Positions 40,989-52,389 of a DNA stretch of 64,000 nt are shown one piece after another (position 1 is the stretch's first letter; every line of letters begins with the position of its first letter). The position numbers and the translations under genes are program-made. The notes below the pieces were generated by a model. It worked only from the letters and a program-made list of their open reading frames with translations, was not told the DNA's origin and did no database searches. The DNA lies in the NCBI RefSeq assembly GCF_030209375.1, contig NZ_JARVSC010000003.1, positions 806,001 to 870,000 of the forward strand. The letters are read 5' to 3'. The stretch is from Plantibacter sp. ME-Dv--P-122b. Its GTDB lineage: Bacteria > Actinomycetota > Actinomycetes > Actinomycetales > Microbacteriaceae.

Positions 40989-43339
40989 TCCTCGCTCGCG
41001 GCCTCGGCCGCATCGTCGGGCCGCGTCAGGACGGCGACGGGATACTGCTCCAGCAGCGCCGCGAGACGGACCTCGCCGCCCTGCAGCTCACGGCCGGTCA
41101 GCACGTCGACGAGCCGACCCTCGGGCAGGGTGACCGTGGTCGACGTCCACCCACCATGCTCGGCGAGCCGGAGCGAGAGGCGGGTCGCCACCGTGGTCAC
41201 GCCACCGCGTGAGAACGCGACGACGTGGTCGGCGGCCGGTCCGTCCGCCCCGATGGGCGTGTACTCGGCGAACCGCGAAGGGTGCTCCCGTCGCAGGCGC
41301 AGGAGCCGGCTGGTCACGAGGAGCTTCGCCGCCCCGTCGGCGTCGACCGGCGGCAGCCATCCCTCGTCGAGACGGGCGAGCACCGCGCGACGCTCGGCGT
41401 AGTCGACCGGGCGACGGTTGTCGGGGTCCACGAGCGATCGGTCCCAGAGCTCGCTGCCCTGGTACACGTCCGGTACGCCCGGCATCGTCAGCTGGATCGC
41501 CTTGGCGACCAGACTGTTCGACCATCCGGCCGCCTCGACGTCCGCGACGGCATCGAGCAGCGCGGCATTCGCACGACGGCTGTCGTACAGTCCGTCGACC
41601 GCCGCATGCAGAGCGGCCTCGAACGTCTCATCCGGAGCGGTCCAGGTGGTCGAGTCGCCGGCCTCACGGGCGGCCTTCTCGACGTAGGCGTGCAGTCGTT
41701 CGCGCTCGATCGGCCACGCACCGACGGCAGCCTGCCAGACCAGCTGCTCGAGCTGCCGATCCGGGAAGCCGTTCGAGGTGTGGAGGGCGACGGCGTGCTC
41801 CGCCCACCGGTCCGCGACCTCGCTCAGGGCGTCGATGCGGGCACGGACGTCCTCGCTGCGCTTCGTGTCGTGGGTGCTGAGCGTCGTCATCGAGGACGGC
41901 CACTCCGCCTGCCGCCGCGCCTGGCGGTGGTGGAACTCGGCGACGCTGATGTCGGTCTCGGCGGGGTCGCCACCGACCTCGGTCAGCGAGGTGAGCGCCG
42001 TGTAGCGGTAGAACGCGGTGTCCTCGACGCCCTTCGCCATCACCATGCCCGAGGTCTGCTGGAACCGCGCGGCGAGCGGGTCGGTCGAGCTGCGCAGGCG
42101 CGGAGCCAGCGCGGCGAAGGCGTTGGCGAGCTCGGGCCGACGGGTCTCCGCCTCGTCGAGCGCGGCGTCCAGGTACTCGTCGCCGAGCGGCAGGTAGGAG
42201 CGGTAGACCGGGAACGCGGTCAGGATCTCGGCGAGCGCGTCCACGGCGTCCGGCACCTCGGGGACGAGCCTGGCGAGGCGTCGGACCTCGGAGCCGAGGA
42301 TCCCGTCGGCGATGCCCCGCTTCGTGGTGTGTACGAGGTCGTCCCAGGCGTCACGCGTCAGCTCGACCCCCGCGAGCTGACCGAGCGTGGGCAGACCGGT
42401 CGGGTCGACGAGCACGCGGTCGACGTCGCCCAGGGCGTCGTAGCCGGTGGTGCCGAGCGTGGCCCACTCGGCCGGGAGGTCCTCTTCGCCCTCGAGGATC
42501 TTCTCCACCCAGATGGGTGCCCCACCGATGCGCTCGGACAGTCGGTCCAGGTAGGCGCCGGGGTCGAGGAGGCCGTCCGGGTGGTCCACGCGGATGCCGT
42601 CGGCGAGGCCGTCGTCGAACCAGCGGCCGATCTCGACGTGCGAGCCGTCGAAGACCGCCGGGTCCTCGACCCGGATCGCGGCGAGCGTGTTGACGGCGAA
42701 GAACCGCCGGTAGTTCAGCTCGCTGTCGGCGCGGCGCCAGTTCACGAGTTCGTAGTGCTGCCGGTCGTGCACCTCGCGCGGGCTCGCGTCGTCGTCGGCC
42801 GTCCCGGGAGCGATGGGCAGTCGGTGGTCGAAGTACCGCAGTTCGCCCTCCTCGATACGGAGGTCGTCGAGCGCGCTGCGGCCGTCCTCGTCGTCGCCGA
42901 GGATCGGCACCCGGATGCGACCGTCACCGGCCTCCCAGTCGACGTCGAAGGCGGTCGCGTGCTCTGCGTCACGACCGTGCTGGAGCAGATCCCACCACCA
43001 GGCGTTCTCCACCGGCGTCGCGACGCCCATGTGGTTCGGGACGGTGTCGATGAGGACGCCCAGTCCGGCGGCGTGTGCGGCCTCGGCGAGCGCCGTGAGC
43101 CCGTCGGCACCGCCGCGCTCCGGGTCGACCTGGGTGTGGTCGACGACGTCGTAGCCGTGGGTGGATCCGGGTTCCGCGCGGAGGATCGGCGACAGGTAGA
43201 CCCAGTCGGCACCGAGGGCCTGGAGGTAGTCGACGAGCGCCGCGGCGTCCTGCAGCCGGAAGTCCGCGGTCAGCTGGAGCCGGTAGGTCGAGACGGGCAC
43301 GGTGGAGCGCTGTGGTCCGCCGCCGGACACGGTGGTCAT
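40985..43339 (-). CDS. treY: malto-oligosyltrehalose synthase
   Basis: A 784-residue GH13 enzyme of normal TreY length. STYRLQLTADFRLQDAAALV starts the barrel, YLSPILRAEPGSTHGYDVVD and DTVPNHMGV follow, GIRVDHPDGLLDP contains the nucleophile, WVEKILEGEEDLP the acid Glu, and STHDTKRSEDVRARI the histidine region. It turns the reducing end of maltodextrin into a trehalose linkage. The ATG overlaps the treX stop and the stop overlaps the treZ start, four bases each. Confidence 0.95.
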   Translation of the reverse strand: MTTVSGGGPQRSTVPVSTYRLQLTADFRLQDAAALVDYLQALGADWVYLSPILRAEPGSTHGYDVVDHTQVDPERGGADGLTALAEAAHAAGLGVLIDTVPNHMGVATPVENAWWWDLLQHGRDAEHATAFDVDWEAGDGRIRVPILGDDEDGRSALDDLRIEEGELRYFDHRLPIAPGTADDDASPREVHDRQHYELVNWRRADSELNYRRFFAVNTLAAIRVEDPAVFDGSHVEIGRWFDDGLADGIRVDHPDGLLDPGAYLDRLSERIGGAPIWVEKILEGEEDLPAEWATLGTTGYDALGDVDRVLVDPTGLPTLGQLAGVELTRDAWDDLVHTTKRGIADGILGSEVRRLARLVPEVPDAVDALAEILTAFPVYRSYLPLGDEYLDAALDEAETRRPELANAFAALAPRLRSSTDPLAARFQQTSGMVMAKGVEDTAFYRYTALTSLTEVGGDPAETDISVAEFHHRQARRQAEWPSSMTTLSTHDTKRSEDVRARIDALSEVADRWAEHAVALHTSNGFPDRQLEQLVWQAAVGAWPIERERLHAYVEKAAREAGDSTTWTAPDETFEAALHAAVDGLYDSRRANAALLDAVADVEAAGWSNSLVAKAIQLTMPGVPDVYQGSELWDRSLVDPDNRRPVDYAERRAVLARLDEGWLPPVDADGAAKLLVTSRLLRLRREHPSRFAEYTPIGADGPAADHVVAFSRGGVTTVATRLSLRLAEHGGWTSTTVTLPEGRLVDVLTGRELQGGEVRLAALLEQYPVAVLTRPDDAAEAASEE

Positions 43340-45384
43340 GATGCGACCCCCGATCGCAGGAGGGTGAAGGAGGTCCCCTGGACGATCACCGTCGTCGACC
43401 CCTCGGCGAGCATCTGCTCCGGGTCGCTCGACTCGACGAGCGTCCACGGCAGGCCGGGAGCCTTCGGCAGGCTGAACTCGACACCGTTCTCGGCCGCGTT
43501 GAGCAGCAGGGCGAACGACGCCGATCCGGCGTGACGGAACACGAAGGTGATCGAGCGGGCGTCGGGGTTGTCCCAGTCCTCGTCGGCGAAGGGTTCGTCG
43601 TCGGACCGGGTGATGAAGACCCGGTCGTCCGCCTTGGAGCCCGGACCCTGGCGGAACCAGTCGGGTCGCAGCGCCGGCTCGGCTCGGCGCAGGGCGATGA
43701 GGCGCTTGGTGAAGCCGAGGAGGTCGTGGTCGGCGTGCTCCCAGTCGAACCACGACACCTCGTTGTCCTGGCAGTAGGCATTGTTGTTGCCACCCTGGGT
43801 GCGGGCGATCTCGTCGCCGCCGAGGATCATCGGGACGCCGGCAGACAGCAGAACCGTCGCGAGGAAGTTGCGGCGCTGGCGGTCGCGGCGCGCGTTCACG
43901 GCGGCGTCGTCCGTCGGGCCCTCGGCACCGTTGTTGCTGGAGCGGTTGTCGCTCTCGCCGTCGTTGTTGTCCTCGCCGTTCGCGGCGTTGTGCTTCATCG
44001 AGTACGCGGTGAGGTCGGCGAGGGTGAAGCCGTCGTGCGCGGTGACGAAGTTGACGCTGGACAGTGGCGAGCGGCGGGACGCCTCGTAGACGTCCGGGCT
44101 GCCGAGCACGCGCTGCGACATGGTGCCGAGCACGCTGTCGGCGCCGTTCCAGAAGTCGCGCACGTCGTCGCGGAACTTCCCGTTCCACTCCGACCAGCTC
44201 GCCGGGAAGCCACCGACCTGGTAGCCGGCGGTGTCCCACGGCTCCGCGATCATCTTGATGGGTGCGAGGACCGGGTCCTGCTCGATGAGCGACAGGAACG
44301 CGCTGTGGATCTCGGCGGAGCCGTCCTGGCGGGTGAGCGTCGTCGCGAGGTCGAAGCGGAAGCCGTCGACGTGCATCTCGGTCACCCAGTAGCGCAGGGA
44401 GTCCATGATGAGTCCGAGCGCCGCTGGGTGGCCGACGTTGACACTGTTGCCCGTGCCCGTGGTGTCGAAGTAGTGCTCGCGGTCCTCGTCGACGAGACGG
44501 TAGTAGGCCGCGTTGTCGATGCCCTTGAACGACAGGGTCGGGCCCATGTGGTTGCCCTCGGCGGTGTGGTTGTAGACGACGTCGAGGATGACCTCGAGGC
44601 CGGCCGCGTGCATCGCCTTGACCATGGCCTTGAACTCGTCGACCTGCCCACCGGTGTCGCCGGCGGCCGCGTACTCGCCGTGCGGAGCGAAGAAGCCGAT
44701 GGAGTTGTAGCCCCAGTAGTTGCGGAGGCCCTTCTCCTCGAGGTGACTGTCCTGCACGAACTGGTGCACCGGGAGGAGTTCGACCGCGGTCACGCCGAGG
44801 TCGGTGAGGTAGCGGATGGCCGCCGGGTGGGCGAGACCGGCGTAGGTGCCGCGGATCTCCTCGGGCACCTCGGCGAGCTGCTTGGTGAAGCCCTTCACAT
44901 GGACCTCGTACACGATCGTCTCGGCGAGCGGGATGCGCGGAGCGACGTCCTGGCCGTCGGCGTCCCAGTCGAACGACGACGGGTCGGTGACCACGCCGAG
45001 CGCGACGTGGCCTGCGGAGTCGGTGTCGTCCATCGACTCCGGTGCGTCGAGGCGGTGACTGAACTGCGCCTGGCCGAGGTCGTAGCGCCCGGTGATCGCC
45101 GTCGCGTGCGGGTCGAGCAGCACCTTCGCGGGGTTGTGCCGGAGCCCGTTCGCCGGGTCCCAGGGGCCGTCGACGCGGATGCCGTACCGCGTCCCAGGGA
45201 CGAGGCCTTCCACCAGCCCGTGGAACACGTGTCCGGTGCGCTGTTCGAGGCGCGTCTGCTGCTCCTCCCCGCCCTCGGGGAAGATGCACACGGTGACGGC
45301 GTCGGCGGTCTCCGAGTAGATGGCGACGTTCGCACCATCGCCCCGAAGGGTGACGCCGAGCGGATAGGGGGTCGAGAGCGTCAT
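43336..45384 (-). CDS. treX: glycogen debranching enzyme
   Basis: A 682-residue GlgX/TreX-type isoamylase. The N-terminal CBM48 domain precedes VYEVHVKGFTKQ. The barrel regions are LDVVYNHTAEGNHMG, VDGFRFDLATTL, KMIAEPWDTAGYQVG and VTAHDGFTLADL. It removes branches from glycogen to supply linear chains for TreY. First gene of the operon, ATG preceded by GAAAGGG; the promoter may use TACCGT near 45425 on the minus strand. Genes treX, treY and treZ are joined by four-base overlaps. Confidence 0.94.
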   Translation of the reverse strand: MTLSTPYPLGVTLRGDGANVAIYSETADAVTVCIFPEGGEEQQTRLEQRTGHVFHGLVEGLVPGTRYGIRVDGPWDPANGLRHNPAKVLLDPHATAITGRYDLGQAQFSHRLDAPESMDDTDSAGHVALGVVTDPSSFDWDADGQDVAPRIPLAETIVYEVHVKGFTKQLAEVPEEIRGTYAGLAHPAAIRYLTDLGVTAVELLPVHQFVQDSHLEEKGLRNYWGYNSIGFFAPHGEYAAAGDTGGQVDEFKAMVKAMHAAGLEVILDVVYNHTAEGNHMGPTLSFKGIDNAAYYRLVDEDREHYFDTTGTGNSVNVGHPAALGLIMDSLRYWVTEMHVDGFRFDLATTLTRQDGSAEIHSAFLSLIEQDPVLAPIKMIAEPWDTAGYQVGGFPASWSEWNGKFRDDVRDFWNGADSVLGTMSQRVLGSPDVYEASRRSPLSSVNFVTAHDGFTLADLTAYSMKHNAANGEDNNDGESDNRSSNNGAEGPTDDAAVNARRDRQRRNFLATVLLSAGVPMILGGDEIARTQGGNNNAYCQDNEVSWFDWEHADHDLLGFTKRLIALRRAEPALRPDWFRQGPGSKADDRVFITRSDDEPFADEDWDNPDARSITFVFRHAGSASFALLLNAAENGVEFSLPKAPGLPWTLVESSDPEQMLAEGSTTVIVQGTSFTLLRSGVAS

Positions 45385-45478
45385 GGCGCCCTTTCACTCG
45401 AAGGGATCGATCGTTGTTGAGACGGTACACCGGCCGGGTGACTTCCCCGGATCCGGACGAAACGTGGTAATGGGCCGA

Positions 45479-46540
45479 TCAGAACGCGAAGATACCGATC
45501 GCCACACCGATGGCGAGCCCCGCAGCGGCCGTCGCGGCGGCGAGGAGCAATGCGATCCGCGGGTCGACGCCCTGGTCGACGACGAGACCGAGCCGTGCAC
45601 GCACCCGACGGACCCGGCGCACGCGCGACTCCGACCAGATCTCGCGCAGGCTGGCCGCGACCTCGTGGGCGGCGGGTCGGTCCTCCGGCTTGCGGGCGGT
45701 CATCGACCGCAGCAGCGGGTGCCAGGCGGCGGGGAGCTCGGGCGGGATCACCGGGTCGCGGTGCAGGCGTGCGATGGCGGCCTCGACGAGACCTCCGTCG
45801 AACTCCCGGCGGCCGGTGACGGCCTCGAGCAGGACGAGGCCGAGCGAGTAGATGTCCGTCTCGGTGCCGACGGTGTCGCCGAGCGCCTGCTCGGGCGACA
45901 GATAGGACGCGGTGCCGGAGATAGCCTCGGTGTTCGTCAGACGGGAGCCGCCGACGAAGTGCGCGATCCCGAAGTCGGACAGCTTCACGAGGTTCGCGTG
46001 CCCGAACGCGGCGATGTCGCTGAAGAGCATGTTGTCGGGCTTGATGTCGCGGTGCACGATCGACCGGGCGTGGATGAAGGACAGCGCGTCCGCGACCTGC
46101 GCACCGAGCGCGGCGGCGTCGCGTGGGAGCATCGGGCCCGCCTGCAGCTTGTCGGTGAGCGTGGCGCCCGGGATGTACTCCATGACGAGGAACCGGTGCT
46201 CGACGCCGCGGTGGACGACGGAACCGGAGTCGTAGAGCTCGACGAGGCCCGGGTGGCGGAGTTCGCCGAGGAGACGGATCTCGCGCTCTTGGCGCAGCCG
46301 GTCGTTCGCGGTCGCAGCCTCGTCGCGGAAGAGCTTGACGGCGACGGGACGGGAGAGCAGTTCGTCGCGTGCCCGGTAGACGTTGGCGGACCCGCCGGAG
46401 CCGAGCTGCTCGCCGATGCTGTAGCGCCCGTTGGACAGGCTGACGCCGGTGACGACCGTCTCGGTGTGCTCGGTGAACATCGCCGCCGGATCGGTGATCG
46501 ATCCGGCGTGTGCCGGGGGTCGGTTCGGGGAGTCGCTCAC
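45479..46540 (-). CDS. serine/threonine protein kinase
   Basis: A 353-residue Hanks-type kinase. The Gly loop is GEQLGSGGSANVY (about residues 43-55), VAVKLF holds the ATP Lys, HRDIKPDNML the catalytic loop, LSDFGIAHF the DFG segment, and TASYLSPEQAL replaces APE. The C-terminus ends in one transmembrane helix (ALLLAAATAAAGLAIGVAIG) with no extracellular PASTA or sensor domain. GTG start at 46540 with GGGGG upstream. It diverges from the pyruvate oxidase gene. Substrates are unknown. Confidence 0.9.
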   Translation of the reverse strand: MSDSPNRPPAHAGSITDPAAMFTEHTETVVTGVSLSNGRYSIGEQLGSGGSANVYRARDELLSRPVAVKLFRDEAATANDRLRQEREIRLLGELRHPGLVELYDSGSVVHRGVEHRFLVMEYIPGATLTDKLQAGPMLPRDAAALGAQVADALSFIHARSIVHRDIKPDNMLFSDIAAFGHANLVKLSDFGIAHFVGGSRLTNTEAISGTASYLSPEQALGDTVGTETDIYSLGLVLLEAVTGRREFDGGLVEAAIARLHRDPVIPPELPAAWHPLLRSMTARKPEDRPAAHEVAASLREIWSESRVRRVRRVRARLGLVVDQGVDPRIALLLAAATAAAGLAIGVAIGIFAF

Positions 46541-46784
46541 GGCCGCCCCCTTCACGGTGCAGTCGGTAATGGCCGCGCCACCGTGTTCTCGGCAGGCTGT
46601 TCCAAGATCCACGCTACAAGGCGTTCGTCGTTCAGGGGGATTCGTGTCGGAGTGTTGAGAACCGGTAGCGCACCTGGTAGGCGACTGCAAGACCACGATG
46701 CTCCCTTGCGGGCCCCGAACCGCGACGAGGACCATGGAGGAGGCCGGGAAACCCGGGCCGAGTCGTCTGCTGCGAGGAGCACAC

Positions 46785-49575
<2,791 letters not shown>

Positions 49576-49593
49576 CCCTCCGACATCGACACC

Positions 49594-49625
49594 AAGGCCC
49601 GTCCGGCATCAGCCGGGCGGGCCTT
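49594..49625 (+). terminator. terminator after rfbB
   Basis: A 14-bp stem (AAGGCCCGTCCGGC with one wobble) and ATCA loop, followed by TCGTCGTT. Confidence 0.85.
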
Positions 49626-49647
49626 CGTCGTTCCGTGCCCACGCTTC

Positions 49648-49733
49648 CGGTCCCTGGGCGCCCACCACCGGTCCCTGAGCCTGTCAAAGGGCGACTCACC
49701 TCGTGGGCACTTCGACAAGCTCAGTGACCGAAG
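49648..49733. repeat. dispersed intergenic repeat, copy 4 (inverted pair)
   Basis: CCGGTCCCTGGGCG, GGTCCCTGAGCCTGTCAAAGG and, facing it, CACTTCGACAAGCTCAGTGACC. The two cores point toward each other, about 30 bases apart. Confidence 0.8.
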
Positions 49734-49813
49734 GAGGTACCCCGCGCCACGAGGGCTTCATCCACGCCCGAGAACCCCTCCCCGTCCCTGAGCTGCAACC
49801 TCCGGGTGAAACA

Positions 49814-49847
49814 CGACTGCCCCGCCCGGAGTCGGGCGAGGCAGTCG
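49814..49847 (-). terminator. terminator of the secreted M23 peptidase gene
   Basis: A 15-bp stem (CGACTGCCCCGCCCG with one mismatch) and GAGT loop, 20 bases after the stop of the minus-strand gene. Confidence 0.8.
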
Positions 49848-49867
49848 AGACATCGGGTTCCGCGGTG

Positions 49868-51103
49868 TCAGTCGACGTTCGCGTAGAGCCACTCGAGCGG
49901 GTCGACCCAGGTGACGCCGTCGAGTCGGATCTCGAAGTGGAGGTGCGGGCCCGTGGACATGCCCGTGCTGCCGGTGAGGCCGAGGATCGTGCCGACCTTG
50001 ATCGCCTGGCCCTCGGTCACGCGGACCGAGCCGTGCTGCATGTGCGCGTAGACACTCGAGACGAGGCGGCCGTTGATGGTGTGGTCGACGATGACGTTGA
50101 CGCCGAGCGAGCCTTCGCCGTCTTCGACGTGGCGGACGACGCCGTCGGCGATGACCTGGATGGGCGCGCCGTTGCCGGGGTTGAAGTCCTGGCCGTGGTG
50201 GTCGCTGGAGCAACCGGCGCAGTCGCGGGCACCGAAGCGGTCGCCGATGGTGACACCGACCGCGAACGGCCACTGGATGGTCCCGTTCGGGTTGTTCGTG
50301 AAGGTGTTCGCCGGGCGGATACCCATGGCGGCGGCGGCTTCCTCGACGGTGCTCGTCGTGTAATCGTCGCGGGTGAAGGTCAGCTCAGCCGAACCCTCGC
50401 TGTCGAGGGACTGCGACGCCTGGTTGCTCAGCCCGTTGCCGTCGCCGAGCTCTGCCTGCGAGGCTTCGGCGACCGAGGTCGCGACGTCCTCAGCGGTGAG
50501 CAGCGCGTTGGCGGGCACCGAGGTGGCCACGGCCATGAGCGCGACGAAACCCATCGCGGCACCCGCGAAGATCTTGGTGGTGATGCGACGCTTACGCGCG
50601 ATGGTCGTCGGGCGGGGCGACGCCGGTGCGGCAGCCGGACGGGACGATGCGCGGGGCTTCGAGGCCGGCTTCTGGGCAGCGGACCGGCGCGCACGGGGGG
50701 CGTCGACCGTGGACGCGTCGACCGTCACGGTGATGGACTCGGTGGCCGGAGTGGCGTCGGAAGCCACGGCCGGTTCGGTGATGAGCGGCTCCGCCTCGAC
50801 CGGCGCGATGTCGGCGACGTCGGTGGTGTGCACGGCGTCGATCGCCTCGGCGATCATCTGGTCGACCGGATCGACGACCGCGGCCGTCTCCTCCTGGTCG
50901 GCGCTGGCCTCGTGCGTCGGCTCCTGCAGGACGGACTCCTGGTGCTCCAGGGCAGCCGCCGCTTGACGCTCACGCTCACGGAGTTCACGGCGGCTGAGCG
51001 GTGGCGTCTGCAGGGGTGCAGCGTCGTGCTCGACAGACGTGTTCTGCGGGTCCTGAGGGTCGGGAAGCACAGGGGTGTCCTCAGGGCTGGCATGGCGTGA
51101 CAA
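49868..51103 (-). CDS. membrane-anchored/secreted M23 peptidase
   Basis: A 411-residue protein. A long polar cytoplasmic arm (about 170 residues, rich in Ala, Pro and Glu) leads to a basic patch and a hydrophobic segment (TTKIFAGAAMGFVALMAVAT). After a linker comes an M23 domain with HHGQDFNPGNGAPI (first His/Asp), SVYAHMQHG and GPHLHFEIRLDG (H-x-H). It would cut wall cross-links outside the cell. It is unrelated in layout to the three endolysins at 27878-30214, which lack any export signal. An AT-rich region upstream probably contains its promoter. Confidence 0.87.
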   Translation of the reverse strand: MSRHASPEDTPVLPDPQDPQNTSVEHDAAPLQTPPLSRRELRERERQAAAALEHQESVLQEPTHEASADQEETAAVVDPVDQMIAEAIDAVHTTDVADIAPVEAEPLITEPAVASDATPATESITVTVDASTVDAPRARRSAAQKPASKPRASSRPAAAPASPRPTTIARKRRITTKIFAGAAMGFVALMAVATSVPANALLTAEDVATSVAEASQAELGDGNGLSNQASQSLDSEGSAELTFTRDDYTTSTVEEAAAAMGIRPANTFTNNPNGTIQWPFAVGVTIGDRFGARDCAGCSSDHHGQDFNPGNGAPIQVIADGVVRHVEDGEGSLGVNVIVDHTINGRLVSSVYAHMQHGSVRVTEGQAIKVGTILGLTGSTGMSTGPHLHFEIRLDGVTWVDPLEWLYANVD

Positions 51104-51180
51104 GGGGGCGGGGGCCTTTCAATGGGGCTGGCAAGAAGATCTCGACGTCCGTTCGCGCGGGGGAACGCGAAGGTAACGAA

Positions 51181-51280
51181 TGCATAAATGCTAGCAACGG
51201 GAGACTGAAAAAGCCATGGCAGTGCTCGGTTTTATCCCATAAACCCCTGGTCAGGTGCCATATGAGAGTTCTCTTATGAA
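51181..51280. promoter_or_regulatory. AT-rich region upstream of the secreted M23 gene
   Basis: This 100-base stretch is clearly richer in A and T than its surroundings. It contains the partial palindrome CATATGAGAG-TT-CTCTTATG near 51258-51277 and, on the minus strand, TATGCAT and TTACCT as possible -10 boxes. A c-di-AMP (ydaO) riboswitch was looked for and not recognised. Confidence 0.4.
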
Positions 51281-51330
51281 CGAGTCGCCACCGGAGCGTT
51301 ACCGAGAGCAGCGGCAGCGCTCGTAGAGCG

Positions 51331-52158
51331 TCACCCGATCGGTGTCGCGAAGCCCTGCTCGACGAGGAGCCGTTCGAGGACCGCGAGCAGCGGCGCATCG
51401 GCGGCCATGATGAGCTGCGTGGTGGCCGGGGCGCCGTCGAAGCCGGCGACCGTCGCGCCCGCCTCGGCCGCGATGAGTGCGCCCGCGACCTGGTCCCACG
51501 GTTTCAGGCCGCTCTCGTAGTAGGCGTCCAGGCGACCGGACGCGACGCTGCAGAGGTCGAGTGCGGCGGATCCGATCCGACGGACGTCGCGGAAGGTCCC
51601 GAGGAGGGCACCGAGCACGGCCGCCTGTTCCATGCGCCGGGAGGCTGTGTACGAGAAGCCGGTGCCGAGGAGCGCCACGTTCGGGGCCACGCCACGGTTG
51701 ACCTCCAGGGTGCGGCCGTTCAGTCGCGCACCCCCGCCGCGGGAGGCGGTGTAGCGCTCACCCAGGACCGGGTTGACCACGGCTCCGGCGAGCGCGGTCC
51801 AGGTGGCCGGGTCCGGTTCGCCTTCGACGACCCCGATGCTGACGGCGTACGCGGGGATGTCGTAGAGGTAGTTGACGGTGCCGTCGATGGGGTCGACGAC
51901 CCAGGTCAGGCCGGAGGTCCCCGTCGCTCCGCCCTCCGTGCCGGTCTCCTCGCCGAGGAATCCGTCGTCCGGTCGTGCTGCGAGGAGGCGCTCGCGGATG
52001 AACTGCTCGGACTCGCGGTCGGCTCGGGTCACGACGTCCTCGACCGACGACTTGCTCGCGGCGATCTCGACACCCTCGCGGCGTCGGCGCAGGATCAGCT
52101 CGCCGGCCTCCGTGGCGATATCGGTGGCGATCTGGAGGAGTTCTTCGTGTCCGGTCAC
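51331..52158 (-). CDS. inositol monophosphatase family protein
   Basis: A 275-residue metal-dependent phosphatase. GFLGEETGTEG and VVDPIDGTVNYLYDIP are the two metal-binding motifs (E and DPIDGT), and GLKPWDQVAGALIAAEAG the third (WD). Likely substrates are inositol-, histidinol- or fructose-type monophosphates; the exact one is not clear. GTG start at 52158 is six bases after TAGGGT (52165-52170), so leaderless. Followed by the AT-rich promoter region of the M23 gene. Confidence 0.9.
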   Translation of the reverse strand: MTGHEELLQIATDIATEAGELILRRRREGVEIAASKSSVEDVVTRADRESEQFIRERLLAARPDDGFLGEETGTEGGATGTSGLTWVVDPIDGTVNYLYDIPAYAVSIGVVEGEPDPATWTALAGAVVNPVLGERYTASRGGGARLNGRTLEVNRGVAPNVALLGTGFSYTASRRMEQAAVLGALLGTFRDVRRIGSAALDLCSVASGRLDAYYESGLKPWDQVAGALIAAEAGATVAGFDGAPATTQLIMAADAPLLAVLERLLVEQGFATPIG

Positions 52159-52185
52159 CCCACCACCCTAAGGCGGCCCCTGGCG

Positions 52186-52352
52186 CCCTTCGACATGTCG
52201 ACAGCCTCAGCGCGGCGCAGCTCAGGGACCGGAACGCACCCGGGACACGTCCGCCGCAGACCGAGGCGCCACGACCCGAGTGCCCTTCGACAGGCTCAGG
52301 GACCGGAACGGTTCGGGCACACCACTCCCGGTCACTGAGCTTGTCGAAGTGC
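52186..52352. repeat. dispersed intergenic repeat, copy 5 (three cores)
   Basis: CCCTTCGACATGTCGACAGC with a broken core followed by CAGCTCAGGGACC (52186-52233), then CCCTTCGACAGGCTCAGGGACC (from 52283), then the inverted GGTCACTGAGCTTGTCGAAG. It is the largest cluster in the window and fills the space between the IMPase and HNH genes. Confidence 0.8.
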
Positions 52353-52389
52353 CCACGAGGAACCCTTCGATCCGAGCACGCCGGGCAGG

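Noticed and set aside
40985-45430. A 1481-codon open frame covering treX and treY
   Set aside because: The treX region is read in the wrong frame there. The true treX is in another frame with all GH13 regions, and treY starts at 43339.
51104-51330. ydaO/c-di-AMP riboswitch before the M23 gene
   Set aside because: The conserved riboswitch segments were not recognised on either strand; kept only as an AT-rich leader.
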